32,369 bases of DNA from Desulfovibrio sp. (GCA_031260725.1 JAISKZ010000050.1:1-32369), one strand, 5' to 3'. Numbered from the stretch's first letter, positions 17,418 to 27,173 are shown. Notes: generated by a model not told the origin, from the sequence alone. Made by a program: numbers and translations.

Positions 17418-18716
17418 TTACCTCCCGTGCAGCACATCTGCGGGCCGCAGGCGCAAAAGCATACGGATGGCGGGGAGGCTCCCGCCGATAGTGACAAGAA
17501 GCACCAGAAGCGCAGCGATGGGGATGACCAGCCCTTTGGCAGTCACGGCGGAACCAAACACGGAATGGCCTATGACTGACGCCAGCCCAAGACCGGCGGC
17601 ATAGCCGAAGCTCCCGCCGATGATTGTGGCAATGAGCATTTCTGTCAGGATGAGAAAGGAAATCTGACCGTCAGTGGCTCCCAGTGCCTTGAGCAGTCCT
17701 ATTTCGGTGCTGCGTTCCATCACATTGGCCGTGACCAGATTTGAAATGGCAAAGGCGGAGCAGGCAAGGCTCAAGAGCGTAAGCATCAGCATCAGAAACC
17801 GGGTCTTCTGCAGGATAGCCCCTTCGGATTCCGCCACCTGAAGGACTGGTTTTGCACGAGCGTCCGTGAGCACTTCTTCAATCTGGAAGGCAATGGCGCT
17901 GACATAGGCCGTACAGTACCAGACCTCCCAGTCCTGGCGCGAAAGACTGTGCGGATTCTGTGCCGCGCGCCGAGCCAGATCGTTTTCCGGCGTGGTCAAG
18001 GCACTCACTTCCACCCGCCGCACCTTTCCCTCAAGGCCTGTCAGATATTGTACAGTGGCGAGAGAAGTGAGCAATCCGTCATCCTCCTTATCCCCGGAAT
18101 GGAAGATTGATCTGACGACCACAGTCACCGTACGCCAGCTGCCGGAAGCATCTTTTGCGGAAATCGTCAGATTGTCGCCCTGCGTTATTCCATGTTTTGC
18201 TGCAAAGGCCTCCCCGACCATAACTCCGGACTGATCCTCATCCCTAAGCCATGCGCCGCGCACATCCCACCAGGAACGCAAGTTTATGATTCCGGTATCC
18301 ACGGATTCGCCGGTCGGAATATCCAGATGTTTTCTAAACCAGGTACCCAGCAAGGGGACATTTGCTCCCGAATCGTTCACCCTGACAACGGCATCAAGGT
18401 AAGGTGTGAAGTCCACGATGTTAAAAGCCCAAAAAATAGTTTTCATTTTGGACAATTCATCTTCAAGCAGGTATTTGTCCGATACGCCGGCGCCTTCTTC
18501 AACACCATACAGATCAGTCAGGAAAGAAGCGCCGCGCGATGTAACCATAATGTTAGCGCCGTAGGTTTTAAGTTCCTGATTTATTTTGTCGCCCACATCA
18601 AGCATAACATTAAGCATGGCGGTAGCGAGCGATATGCCGAGCGCCATGGCGCAGGCCATCGTCATCAGTTTTTTTTTCTGGCGCGTAACCGCGCCGAGGA
18701 TCATGCGCAAAAACAT
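17418..18716 (-). CDS. FtsX-like ABC permease (first permease of the iron locus)
   Basis: 432 residues from ATG 18716, which follows AAGGA at 7 bases. The track's start at 18755 lies inside the preceding DUF2318 gene. An N-terminal membrane segment (LMTMACAMALGISLATAML) is followed by a large periplasmic region and three C-terminal membrane segments. The FtsX loop ERSTEIGLLKALGATDGQI and the tail RLRPADVLHG are present. It is paralogous to its neighbour. The periplasmic domain would face P19 and the DUF2318 protein, consistent with handling iron or reductant-linked cargo, though this is inference. Confidence 0.9.
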   Translation of the reverse strand: MFLRMILGAVTRQKKKLMTMACAMALGISLATAMLNVMLDVGDKINQELKTYGANIMVTSRGASFLTDLYGVEEGAGVSDKYLLEDELSKMKTIFWAFNIVDFTPYLDAVVRVNDSGANVPLLGTWFRKHLDIPTGESVDTGIINLRSWWDVRGAWLRDEDQSGVMVGEAFAAKHGITQGDNLTISAKDASGSWRTVTVVVRSIFHSGDKEDDGLLTSLATVQYLTGLEGKVRRVEVSALTTPENDLARRAAQNPHSLSRQDWEVWYCTAYVSAIAFQIEEVLTDARAKPVLQVAESEGAILQKTRFLMLMLTLLSLACSAFAISNLVTANVMERSTEIGLLKALGATDGQISFLILTEMLIATIIGGSFGYAAGLGLASVIGHSVFGSAVTAKGLVIPIAALLVLLVTIGGSLPAIRMLLRLRPADVLHGR

Positions 18717-18726
18717 GAATACTTCC

Positions 18727-19977
18727 TTACATGAACCGATGGGCTTCCGCTTCAAGATCTTCCGTACTGATAATCAGGCTGCCGTCTTTCAGGGAAAATT
18801 TGAGCGGCACGGGATTACATCCACCGGCAAAGCCGATGGTGGACTTGTTCATAACAACGTCACAAAGAATGCAGATCACCTGTCCCTTGCGTTCGTAATA
18901 GCCGGCAGGGCCGCACACATCACAGGCATCCAGCCCGACGCCATATGCGGTTTCACTTTTTTTGATAATAATGTAGCGTACATCCACCCCTTGGAGTGAC
19001 TTGTAGACAAAACGGTGCAAGGTCCCATCTCCGACAACGGCAGTGGAATGGGCAATCTTGCCGTCCGCAACCGTCATTTCCAGCGGAGGAGAAAGCTCCA
19101 CTTTTCGGGTGTCGAAATACATTCCCACGGTCATAGTCAGCAACCCGGCCAGCAGTGAGAGGATGGCCGTTTTGCTCCACCGCACACGCCTGCGCATGGC
19201 GCTGCGGGCCTTACGCCGCAGTGCCGGATTTTCACCCTCGGCCACGGTTTTGCTGCTGCGAAACCACAGGATGGCGGCTGTCAGGGCGGCTGTGCCGACA
19301 ATCCCATAAAGAAGACAGGGGGCGCTGCTCAACAGAAAGATGATACAATCAAGTGCCCAGTCATAGCGTGGAATAAGGCCACGTCCCAGTAAAATCTGCC
19401 CCACCGTTATGATCTGGCTGATGCTGAAAGCCAAAAACGCCAGAGCAAAAAGCGGGAAAAGAAAATTCTCCGGCACATCCGAGCAAACCTGAAAAATGGA
19501 ATACCCGGCCAACAGACAAAGCCCTATGCCGATCACATAGCCTGTGGCGATAAAGACGAATTCACTGCTTGCGACTTGCACTATTCCCACGGCAAAATGC
19601 GATGGGTAAATAAAAATGTCCGGCAGGTAAAAAGCTCCCCAGGAAACAAGGAGAATAAAGAAAGCAACCCTGAGAGGCAGTGAGGCGGCTTTTTCCGGGG
19701 CAAGGGAGCGCGTGGCGGCAAGCAGCACCGCCAGCGCTCCTCCCGACGCAAGAGCCACGCAGAGTACGATAAGATTGTAATATTCGCGTACAACGAACGC
19801 AGTTGTGAATTCGAGCAGAGCGAGTGCCGTCGCCGCAATGATGCCTGCAATCGCGCCGTGCCGGGCGGGCGAGCGCATCTCCAGAAGATCCCGTTGTGCG
19901 GCGTAGCCGAGCAGCATGCCCGTAAGCATGGACACAGCAAGCATTGTTCCGGTAACCAATACCCAAAAATGGAGCAT
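18727..19977 (-). CDS. DUF2318 membrane protein of the P19/FTR1 iron locus
   Basis: About 416 residues from ATG 19977, which is preceded by GGGAAGGGG; the track's start at 20031 has no ribosome-binding site. Eight or so membrane helices fill the first 280 residues. The C-terminal domain contains paired cysteines (CDVCGPAGYYERKGQVICILC) and then GGCNPVPLKF, the DUF2318 signature suggestive of metal or Fe-S binding. In Campylobacter-type p19 loci this gene sits between p19 and the two permeases, exactly as here. Its biochemical role is not established; electron transfer or metal handling at the membrane is a reasonable guess. Confidence 0.88.
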   Translation of the reverse strand: MLHFWVLVTGTMLAVSMLTGMLLGYAAQRDLLEMRSPARHGAIAGIIAATALALLEFTTAFVVREYYNLIVLCVALASGGALAVLLAATRSLAPEKAASLPLRVAFFILLVSWGAFYLPDIFIYPSHFAVGIVQVASSEFVFIATGYVIGIGLCLLAGYSIFQVCSDVPENFLFPLFALAFLAFSISQIITVGQILLGRGLIPRYDWALDCIIFLLSSAPCLLYGIVGTAALTAAILWFRSSKTVAEGENPALRRKARSAMRRRVRWSKTAILSLLAGLLTMTVGMYFDTRKVELSPPLEMTVADGKIAHSTAVVGDGTLHRFVYKSLQGVDVRYIIIKKSETAYGVGLDACDVCGPAGYYERKGQVICILCDVVMNKSTIGFAGGCNPVPLKFSLKDGSLIISTEDLEAEAHRFM

Positions 19978-20111
19978 AGCCCCTTCCCGGCTCTGGCTGC
20001 TGGCATAAAATATGCCGCGCGGCTCCCGCATGAGAACCCAACAACGAAAACTACAAACAGAAATCCATAATCAAATAACGGATACGCCAAATCTTCTGTG
20101 GCTGATTTAAC

Positions 20112-20696
20112 TTACCAAGCGCGCGGAACCCATTTGAAATTCCAGCTTGCTTTCAGTGGCTCTTTCCAGAACCGCCCGCTCACGCCTGTTTTCTTGTCAA
20201 CATGGAGCAGGTAGCTTTGCTTCTCGGGGTTATCAATAATGAAGGTAATTTTGTATTCTCCAGGCCCGTCAAGCTTGATATTATTGCCGTAATGCGGCCC
20301 GTCGCTGGCGCTCATGGGCATGAAACTGCCCTCAATGCCACTGGTCCCGCCTTTTTTTTCGATCAGGTATTTCACCGTCAGATAGGGCACGAAATCACCG
20401 GTGCCGTAGCCGAGACTGTTGCCTTCAACAGCGGTGATGTCGGCTTCCAGGTGCATGTCCGCTTTGGAAGCGGGCAGACCGCCAAGCCCGACCGGTTCCA
20501 TGTCAACAGGCTGAAAGTAGACGCCCGCAACTTTTAAAGGGCCGACAAACTGCTCGTCACCCAGAGGAAATTCCTTAAAACCGGCGGACTCAGGGCCGGG
20601 CGCGGGAGGCGCCGCCATTGCGGTCGCTGCGAAAGCGCACACGGCAAGAGCCAGCAAAGCCGAATGGACAAGTTTACGCATGTGTTTGTTCATCAT
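20112..20696 (-). CDS. Periplasmic iron-binding protein, P19/FetP (Tpd) family
   Basis: 194 residues with a signal peptide (KLVHSALLALAVCAFAATAMA, cleavage near residue 29). The mature protein shows the P19 pattern: KEFPLGDEQF near the N-terminus, then KADMHLEADI with the Met and His metal ligands, SDGPHYGNNI and LLHVDKKTG with further His. P19 proteins are dimeric copper- and iron-binding periplasmic proteins that work with an FTR1-type permease in iron uptake. AGGAAC precedes the ATG at 20696. A gap of 80 or more bases separates it from the DUF2318 gene; the FTR1 gene is 26 bases upstream. Confidence 0.92.
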   Translation of the reverse strand: MMNKHMRKLVHSALLALAVCAFAATAMAAPPAPGPESAGFKEFPLGDEQFVGPLKVAGVYFQPVDMEPVGLGGLPASKADMHLEADITAVEGNSLGYGTGDFVPYLTVKYLIEKKGGTSGIEGSFMPMSASDGPHYGNNIKLDGPGEYKITFIIDNPEKQSYLLHVDKKTGVSGRFWKEPLKASWNFKWVPRAW

Positions 20697-20722
20697 AACT
20701 GTTCCTTTTAAAGAGTGTATGT

Positions 20723-21922
20723 TCAGTATGCCGCCTTTTTAAGAGCAGCGCCTTTTCGCATATAAAAAAGAAATGAAGCGACAGCGAGAATGAGCAGAGC
20801 CGCTTGCGGCAACAGGGTTTCCATTGTGGGGTAGATGCCCAGGATATCCACAGTGGCGATGCCCGATACGTGCGTAACAGACACAATATCAGCCTCCTGC
20901 AGCTCTTTCACGCCGCCGCCAGCGAAACTGATGGACATGACGTACATGAGAATGCTGGTGCCGATGAAAAAAGGCCGCAAGGGAATACGCAGGCTCCCGA
21001 AACGAATCGCCGCAAAAAGAACGACAAGGCAAAGACAGGCAACGCCGAAACCGAACCAGAGCATGCCCATGTGCTCCTTGGTATCGGCCAAAAGAGCCTG
21101 GTAAAAGAGGATCGTTTCCGCTCCCTCCCGGAACACGGCCAAAAAGGCCGACGACGCCAGCGCGACAACGCTGCCGGTCGTTGCTGCGGCGGCAACCTTG
21201 TCTTTAATATAGTTCTTCCATGCCTCGCTCTCGGCCTTGGACACCATCCAGTTACTGACAAAAAACAACACCGCTACGGCCAGAAGCATGGTAAAACCTT
21301 CAAGCATCTCCTGACCGGCGCCGCTGATAGAGAACAACTTCTGCAAGGCAATGGCGAGAAGCGCGCTTGCAACGACGGCTGCCGCCGCGCTTCCATAGAC
21401 CACCTTTGTCAGACTTTTGTTGCCGGAACGAATGAGGTAGGCAGCTATGGCCGCCACCACGAGAATAGCCTCAAATCCTTCACGGAGTAAAATCAGAAGA
21501 GAGGCGACAAAAACCCCCCAGCCGGTTTCTTGTTTACCGTCAAGTTGATCCGCATCCTCTTTCAACATTTTGATGAGGGTATCCAGACTGAGCCGCACGT
21601 CTCTGTTTGCGGCCTGTTCGGTCATCAGGCGCTTTACCTCGGCGAACCGATACTCCACTATGGATGCCCGCTTGCCTGAAACATACGACAGCACAGCGCG
21701 CTCCACGCCCAGTTTCTCATAAAAATCAAAGTAAGCCTTGTTTACCGTCTCCTTGCTCTGTTCAATATTCCCGGTCAGATAGATGTCATAGGATGAGTTG
21801 AGAATCACGGTCATCTCGGCCACGATTGCGTTCCAGGTACTATATTGCGTGGCAGATGCCGCATTCGGCCAAGACAGGCCGAACAACAAAAGGGAGACTA
21901 TTAAAAAAAACCGTTTTTTCAT
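20723..21922 (-). CDS. FTR1-family iron permease
   Basis: 399 residues from ATG 21922. The track's longer form to 22084 runs back through the promoter. A signal peptide (KKRFFLIVSLLLFGLSWPNAASA) is followed by a periplasmic helical domain (about 25-140), then seven membrane segments. Both family motifs are present: LLREGFEAIL near 150 and VFREGAETIL near 265, the REGxE ligands that carry Fe(III) through the membrane. The N-terminal periplasmic domain is the EfeU/cFtr1-like variant. It is first in the operon, so iron uptake is likely the locus's main function. Confidence 0.93.
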   Translation of the reverse strand: MKKRFFLIVSLLLFGLSWPNAASATQYSTWNAIVAEMTVILNSSYDIYLTGNIEQSKETVNKAYFDFYEKLGVERAVLSYVSGKRASIVEYRFAEVKRLMTEQAANRDVRLSLDTLIKMLKEDADQLDGKQETGWGVFVASLLILLREGFEAILVVAAIAAYLIRSGNKSLTKVVYGSAAAAVVASALLAIALQKLFSISGAGQEMLEGFTMLLAVAVLFFVSNWMVSKAESEAWKNYIKDKVAAAATTGSVVALASSAFLAVFREGAETILFYQALLADTKEHMGMLWFGFGVACLCLVVLFAAIRFGSLRIPLRPFFIGTSILMYVMSISFAGGGVKELQEADIVSVTHVSGIATVDILGIYPTMETLLPQAALLILAVASFLFYMRKGAALKKAAY

Positions 21923-22003
21923 GATGACGTCCTTCGTCGTCCGCCTGTTGCCGTTGATTCGGCAGATGGGTGATCCCCGCAGGGAATTACTTCGGGCAGT
22001 TTG

Positions 22004-22032
22004 TGTATATTGAAATTGAAATTTATTGTCAA
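22004..22032 (-). promoter_or_regulatory. Promoter of the iron operon with a Fur-like element
   Basis: On the minus strand a perfect -35 TTGACA (22032-22027) and a -10 TATACA (22009-22004) are exactly 17 bases apart, about 80 bases before the FTR1 ATG. The spacer contains a partial 7-1-7 palindrome, TGAAATT-G-AAATTTA on the plus strand (22011-22025), resembling half-sites of a Fur box, with 5 of 7 pairs matching. Repression by Fur under iron sufficiency would make sense but is inference. Confidence 0.6.
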
Positions 22033-22084
22033 CAAAATTTACACATAAATGAGGATATCGAAATACAGCAAATTTTGTCACCAT

Positions 22085-22416
22085 GATTTACCTGATAGCG
22101 GCACCAATGATGGACTTGCTGTGTCCATCAATTCCATTGTAAACATTAAAGATACAAAAGAGCTGTTATGCACCGATGCTAAATTGCGTAATCCTGCAAC
22201 CATCCACTTGTACCGAACGTTATTTTCGGGCTAACGGCGCATATAAGAAACTGGTTTTGCCCATATCCGGCAGACTTGATAACAAGGAGATTGAAAGACA
22301 TTAAGGCGGCAGGGCACCAAGATTGTGCTGTGGGACTTGACAGGTGGGGCATATAAGAAAGCTGGGGGTTTTAAGCCTCCCAAAATGGGACAATAAAATC
22401 CGCAAAAGGGGCTAAC
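22085..22416. other. Intergenic region between the iron operon and cas3
   Basis: I see no gene here; a 61-codon ORF at 22049-22234 has no ribosome-binding site or recognisable motif. GCATATAAGAAA occurs twice in direct orientation at 22239-22250 and 22349-22360, exactly 110 bases apart. A TTGACA lies at 22337 but has no -10 at a normal distance. The cas3 ribosome-binding site AAGGGG ends 5 bases before ATG 22417. The cas promoter probably lies in this region, but I cannot place it. Confidence 0.4.
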
Positions 22417-25071
22417 ATGGATGTAACTTTTTCATCGCTGCCCACAGTCGCACGTACTCTATGGTCGAAAAGTTCCGACGAGGGGGGGCATGGACTGCTC
22501 GCTCATTGGTTGGATGTGGCGGCTGTTGCGGAAACCTTGCTGAAGACAGAACCTGCGGCGACACGCCAGTGGGCGGGAGAAGCGTTCGGGCTGACAACGG
22601 AACAGGTTGTTCGTTGGTTGGCCGCATTGGCTGGGTTGCATGATTTCGGCAAAGCGATTCCCGGTTTCCAGGCCAAGTGGCCGGAAGGCAAGGCAGCAGA
22701 TGAAAACGCAGGCCTGAGTTTCTCAGTCTCTGCATGCAATGTGGATCGGCATGACTTGGCGACAGCCTTTTTGTTGGGGCAAGCTTTGGCGCAACGGCAA
22801 GTGGCTGACCATTCGTGGATTGGGCATGTCGTACAAGCGGTGGGCGCGCATCATGGTTTTCCGTTTCAAAGTAGCGAAATCAATCAAGGCAAACCTAAAA
22901 ACGAACCTCCAGCATGGGGCGAAGCGCGACGAACACTTTTGGAAGCCTATTTGCAGACGCTTGCACCACAAGGCAGACCGGACAAAGAAGAACTGAGTCT
23001 GAGTGCCGTCAATTGGCTGGCCGGATTAACCAGTACTGCTGACTGGATTGCCTCCAATACGGAATGGTTTGCCTTGGGACAACGCGGGCATGACGATTTG
23101 CAGGACTATTACGCGGATGCACGTCGCCTGGCAGTCATTGCTCTGCAAAATATCGGCTGGCGGCCTTGGCAAGCCCTGCTGATGCAGGGGACAGCCGTAA
23201 CCGATATCTTGCTGGCTCGCATTGTCGGAAAAAAGGAATTGAAAGCACGCCCTTTGCAGGATGCCGGGGACAGATTATTACGGGACGTTCACGGGCCTGC
23301 GCTGTTGCTGGTGGAAGCGCCGATGGGCGAGGGTAAAACGGAATTAGCCTTTCTGGCGCATCTGCGGATGCAGGATGCCAACGGGCATCGCGGCCTGTAC
23401 GTGGCACTGCCGACGCAGGCGACCAGCAACGCGCTTTTCAATCGGACACTTACATTCCTGAACGGATTCGTCCAAGGTCATGTCGATGCGCAACTGGTGC
23501 ATGGCGGTGCAGCGATGAATTCAGATGTACAGCATTTGCGCGGCATTAATCATGATCCTCATGAAAGCGTTTCTGCTTCGGCCTGGTTCGCGCAGCGTCG
23601 GCGACCTTTGCTGTCTCCTTATGGTGTGGGGACGGTGGATCAGGCGATTCTGGCTGTGCTGAACGTCAAGCACCATTTCGTCCGGCTGTGGGGGTTGGGT
23701 AACAGGGTGGTGGTGCTTGATGAAGTACACGCCTATGACACCTATACCTCCGGGCTGATTGAAATGTTGTTGCGCTGGCTGAAGGCTCTAGGGTGTTCAG
23801 TTGTGCTGATGAGTGCCACTTTACCCAAGACTCGGCGCGATGCACTGATCGCCGCCTGGGGATTACAAACCGACAGCGTGCCTGAACTGGCCTATCCACG
23901 GTTATTGCTGGTAGATGACAAGCCCGTTCGCGGCGAGCACTTTGACGCACGTCACTTGCCGCTGATTTATCTGCATAGATTGGCGGAAAGTCTGGAAGCC
24001 TTGGCCGACAAGGCAGTGGAACTCTCCACGCAGGGAGGTTGTGGTGTAGTGATCGTCAATACCGTCGATCGGGCGCAAAAGCTCTATTCCATGCTGCGCG
24101 AACGCCTTGGGGAAGAAGGGCTGTTGCAGTTGTTTCATGCGCGTTTTCCAATGGATGAACGCGCTGCTCTTGAAAATCGGGTCTTGCGTACCTTCGGTGT
24201 AGACGGCGAGCGTCCGGCGCGGGCTTTGTTGATTGCCACGCAGGTTGTGGAACAATCGCTGGACATTGATTTCGATTTCATGCTCTCGGATCTCGCTCCG
24301 GCGGATTTGCTCCTGCAACGTGCCGGTCGTCTGCATCGGCATCAACGCGTGCGTCCCCCCGCGCATACGGAGGCGCGCCTGTTCGTCGCTGGATTGCAAC
24401 CTGAACGCCTGCCGGAGCTCAAGGAAACCGGATGGGAATTCGTTTACGATGCCTACATATTGGGGCGTACTTGGGCGTTGTTTGGGCAGGAAACAGTACT
24501 CAATCTGCCGGAAGACATCGACCGTCTGGTACAGGCGGTGTATGGCGATGATTCTTTGCCCGAAATGTTGGAAAACAAGGCTCGTGAGTTTATCGAAGGT
24601 GAATCCTATGGCGAGTATTTGGCAAGATTACAAACAGAGCGGCAGTACGCTGCAAACGTCGTCATCGACCTGGCGGCAGAACCGCAGAACGCCTATGCCG
24701 GGAAAAAACGTGGGCATGAAGAAGGCGAAGGACTTGGACTGGAGAACAAAACCCGGTTGGGACGCGAGTCGATTACCTTGATTCCGTTTGATGTAGATGA
24801 TGCTGGCGTTAAACCTAATGAGCCTCTGGATGACATACACGCAAGAAAATTATATGATTGCCAAATCAAGGTTTCCAAGTTGGCAGTTGTTCGGCATTTC
24901 AAGGCAGAAGAGTTGCCCATAGCCTTTCAGGAGAATGCTTTGTTGAAATATGCTTACCCATTACCGTTGCAGCAGGGCCGATACGAAAAGGACGGCCTGT
25001 ATTTGCGTCTGGATAAAGTCCTGGGACTGGTCTACGAATCGACAAGCAAAGCGCAACGGGAACCGGGATGA
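22417..25071 (+). CDS. cas3: Type I-E CRISPR nuclease-helicase Cas3
   Basis: 884 residues, normal for I-E Cas3. The N-terminal HD nuclease domain (about 15-270) shows LAHWLDVAAVAETLL, LHDFGKAIPGF with the His-Asp pair near 75-76 and VGAHHGFPF. The superfamily 2 helicase follows: Walker A EAPMGEGKTE near 300, DEVHAYD near 435, motif III MSATLPK and motif VI LLQRAGRLHRH. Cas3 is recruited by target-bound Cascade, nicks the displaced strand and degrades DNA processively in the 3'-5' direction. It is first in the operon and overlaps cse1 as ATGA. HD and helicase domains are both complete and fused in the usual order. Confidence 0.96.
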   Translation: MDVTFSSLPTVARTLWSKSSDEGGHGLLAHWLDVAAVAETLLKTEPAATRQWAGEAFGLTTEQVVRWLAALAGLHDFGKAIPGFQAKWPEGKAADENAGLSFSVSACNVDRHDLATAFLLGQALAQRQVADHSWIGHVVQAVGAHHGFPFQSSEINQGKPKNEPPAWGEARRTLLEAYLQTLAPQGRPDKEELSLSAVNWLAGLTSTADWIASNTEWFALGQRGHDDLQDYYADARRLAVIALQNIGWRPWQALLMQGTAVTDILLARIVGKKELKARPLQDAGDRLLRDVHGPALLLVEAPMGEGKTELAFLAHLRMQDANGHRGLYVALPTQATSNALFNRTLTFLNGFVQGHVDAQLVHGGAAMNSDVQHLRGINHDPHESVSASAWFAQRRRPLLSPYGVGTVDQAILAVLNVKHHFVRLWGLGNRVVVLDEVHAYDTYTSGLIEMLLRWLKALGCSVVLMSATLPKTRRDALIAAWGLQTDSVPELAYPRLLLVDDKPVRGEHFDARHLPLIYLHRLAESLEALADKAVELSTQGGCGVVIVNTVDRAQKLYSMLRERLGEEGLLQLFHARFPMDERAALENRVLRTFGVDGERPARALLIATQVVEQSLDIDFDFMLSDLAPADLLLQRAGRLHRHQRVRPPAHTEARLFVAGLQPERLPELKETGWEFVYDAYILGRTWALFGQETVLNLPEDIDRLVQAVYGDDSLPEMLENKAREFIEGESYGEYLARLQTERQYAANVVIDLAAEPQNAYAGKKRGHEEGEGLGLENKTRLGRESITLIPFDVDDAGVKPNEPLDDIHARKLYDCQIKVSKLAVVRHFKAEELPIAFQENALLKYAYPLPLQQGRYEKDGLYLRLDKVLGLVYESTSKAQREPG

Positions 25072-26627
25072 GAGAGAAGGCATTTAATCTGCTGGATGAG
25101 CCTTGGTTGCCCGCTTGCTTCGCAGATGGGGGCGTTGCGGAGCTGGGGCTGCTGGAAATTTTCCGGCGCAGTGACGAGATTGGGGCATTGGCGGAAACTG
25201 CCCCGCCCAGTCTGGTGGCGGAATATCGCCTGTTATTGGCGATTACCCATCGCGCACTGGTGAGCGTGGGCACATGGAAGGACAAGGATCGCGCTTGCTG
25301 GTTCAGGAAAGGGCTGCCGGTTGAGGATATCTGCGCGTATTTGGAAAGGTGGCGCGAACGCTTCTGGCTGTTTCATCCGGAAGCGCCGTTCATGCAGGTG
25401 GCTGCCTTGGCGGACTGCGATGAAACAAAAAAAACATATCCATCAAGTACAATTTCTCTTGAACAGTTTTATTGTGGCGGAATGTTTAATCAAGAGGTTT
25501 ACAACGATAGTGCGTGGGCTCCTTCGGTTGTTATCCGCTCACTGCTTGGCTATCTCCAGTTTGTACCGGGCGGTTTCTTCCTGGGGAAAAAGTTAAGAAA
25601 AGGTGGATCAGAAAAAGCAGGTGCGTTGCTCAACACAGCAGCTGTTCTGCCAATTGGGGAAAATCTGGCGCAAACCCTGTGCCTATGTCTTCATCCCGCT
25701 CCAACAGGGAATGCTGTTGAGCCAGATTTACCTGCGTGGGAGAAGCCGCAGCTCACGATTGATCAATTGCGAGCAGATCCCTTACCGGCGACAGGCTCTA
25801 ACGATCGCTATACCCGGCAGAGTCGTGCCGTGTTGCTGCTACGCGAGAACGAATCCTCTGTTTGCGTCCGCAGGCTGCATTTTTCGGCAGGGCAGGCTTT
25901 GGGCGATGACCCCAATGCTCCCGATCCGATGGCAAGTTTTCGTCCAGGAAAAGGCAGAGCAGGGAAAGACATACTTGTGCGTCTTCGCTTCTCAGAGGGT
26001 CGTGCTTTTTGGCGTGATTTGCCTGCTTTAGTCCCGAATCCCGCCAATACCAGTCTACCCGCTGCGGTATTGAGCCATGCAGCATCTCTGCATCAGGAAA
26101 TCAATTTTGACGTTGTCTATCAGCCTGTATTGGTGGCAGGCTTGACGAGTGAGAAAGCCAAATTGGAGCGCTGGCGTGCCGAGCAAATCACTTTGCCTGC
26201 TGCATTTTTGGCGGATGTCGATAAAGCTGCGTATTTGCGGGAACAGGTCGCGTTTGCCGAAAATTTGTTCGACAAGATACGTACCTTGGCAGCAAAAATG
26301 CTGGCGGAAACCCTCCCGCGCAGCAAAGATACCAAGAATCGCGCCGGCAGCACACTGAAGAACGGTCCATTTGTTGCAACTTACTTTGCCCAAGCCGAAC
26401 GCCTCTTGCCCAAACTGATGAAGGACATCGGCATTGATCCTGAACAGGCGGGCGTTCTCTGGCGAGAAAATCTTCGAGAGGCGGCAGAAAGTGCCTGGCA
26501 GCAGGTTTTGACCAGCATGGGTACATCCATCCGTGCCTTGCGTGCCGATGCCAAATACCGGCCGTGTTTTAATGGCTTATTGAACCGTAAAGTTCCAAAA
26601 AACGACGTGACTATCAATGAGGTTTGA
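25068..26627 (+). CDS. cse1: Cascade large subunit Cse1 (CasA/Cas8e)
   Basis: 519 residues, similar to E. coli CasA (about 500). The N-terminus FNLLDEPWLPACFADG is the characteristic Cse1 opening. Downstream are PFMQVAAL near 108 and a C-terminal helical bundle (about 380-510). As the large Cascade subunit it recognises the PAM and helps open the target duplex, then recruits Cas3. PAM specificity cannot be read from sequence. The gene starts inside the cas3 stop (ATGA) and overlaps the start of cse2. Confidence 0.94.
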   Translation: MREKAFNLLDEPWLPACFADGGVAELGLLEIFRRSDEIGALAETAPPSLVAEYRLLLAITHRALVSVGTWKDKDRACWFRKGLPVEDICAYLERWRERFWLFHPEAPFMQVAALADCDETKKTYPSSTISLEQFYCGGMFNQEVYNDSAWAPSVVIRSLLGYLQFVPGGFFLGKKLRKGGSEKAGALLNTAAVLPIGENLAQTLCLCLHPAPTGNAVEPDLPAWEKPQLTIDQLRADPLPATGSNDRYTRQSRAVLLLRENESSVCVRRLHFSAGQALGDDPNAPDPMASFRPGKGRAGKDILVRLRFSEGRAFWRDLPALVPNPANTSLPAAVLSHAASLHQEINFDVVYQPVLVAGLTSEKAKLERWRAEQITLPAAFLADVDKAAYLREQVAFAENLFDKIRTLAAKMLAETLPRSKDTKNRAGSTLKNGPFVATYFAQAERLLPKLMKDIGIDPEQAGVLWRENLREAAESAWQQVLTSMGTSIRALRADAKYRPCFNGLLNRKVPKNDVTINEV

Positions 26628-27162
26628 TGTGAGTAAACATGACGAAAAATTCATCGCGCATCTGAAATCGCTGAAAGAGCGTGACCGGGGTGCGCTGGCA
26701 ACCTTGCGCCACAGTCTCGCGTTTGCTCCGGGAACTTACCCTCAAGCCTTTCCCTATGTCGAGCGTTTCGCGGGGGTTGACTCGCATGAGCGCGACGCAC
26801 GCCGTCTGGCGCTCTACGCAGTAGCGGGTTTATTTGCCCGTCATCCTGCGCAGGCGAGTGCAAGTTTTGCCACGGCGTTTGGCGAATTGATGCGTCGTCG
26901 GGGAAGTGCCAGTATTGAGAAACGTTTCCTAGCTCTTCTGGGGGCGGATGCTGAAAACGTGTTCGAGTACCTCAAACAGGCCATCAGCCTGCTTGCGGCG
27001 GACGGCCCGGGTTGCAATTACGCGCAATTGCTGAACGATTTGTCCAGCTGGCTGAACCCGAATCTGCATGAACAACGCGACCGCCTGCGGCAACGCTGGG
27101 CGCGTGATTTCTACCGCGCCCTGCGATCCGTATCCGAAACCGAAAATACCCTGACCGAATAA
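26617..27162 (+). CDS. cse2: Cascade small subunit Cse2 (CasB)
   Basis: 181 residues, alpha-helical and rich in Arg (RDRGALATLRHSLAF, then ESIEKRFLALLGAD-like region), the usual character of the Cse2 dimer that lines the Cascade backbone and stabilises the R-loop. The ATG at 26617 overlaps the cse1 stop. An alternative GTG at 26629, with GAGG just upstream, would give a protein 4 residues shorter and is about as likely. It lies 11 bases before cas7. Confidence 0.9.
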   Translation: MRFDVSKHDEKFIAHLKSLKERDRGALATLRHSLAFAPGTYPQAFPYVERFAGVDSHERDARRLALYAVAGLFARHPAQASASFATAFGELMRRRGSASIEKRFLALLGADAENVFEYLKQAISLLAADGPGCNYAQLLNDLSSWLNPNLHEQRDRLRQRWARDFYRALRSVSETENTLTE

Positions 27163-27173
27163 AGGAGCGTTCC

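Noticed and set aside
20804-21490. 228-codon plus-strand ORF opposite the FTR1 gene
   Set aside because: It is antisense to the REGxE motifs of FTR1 and has no recognisable content of its own.
21923-22084. N-terminal extension of the FTR1 gene
   Set aside because: It would run through the promoter; the signal peptide begins at 21922.
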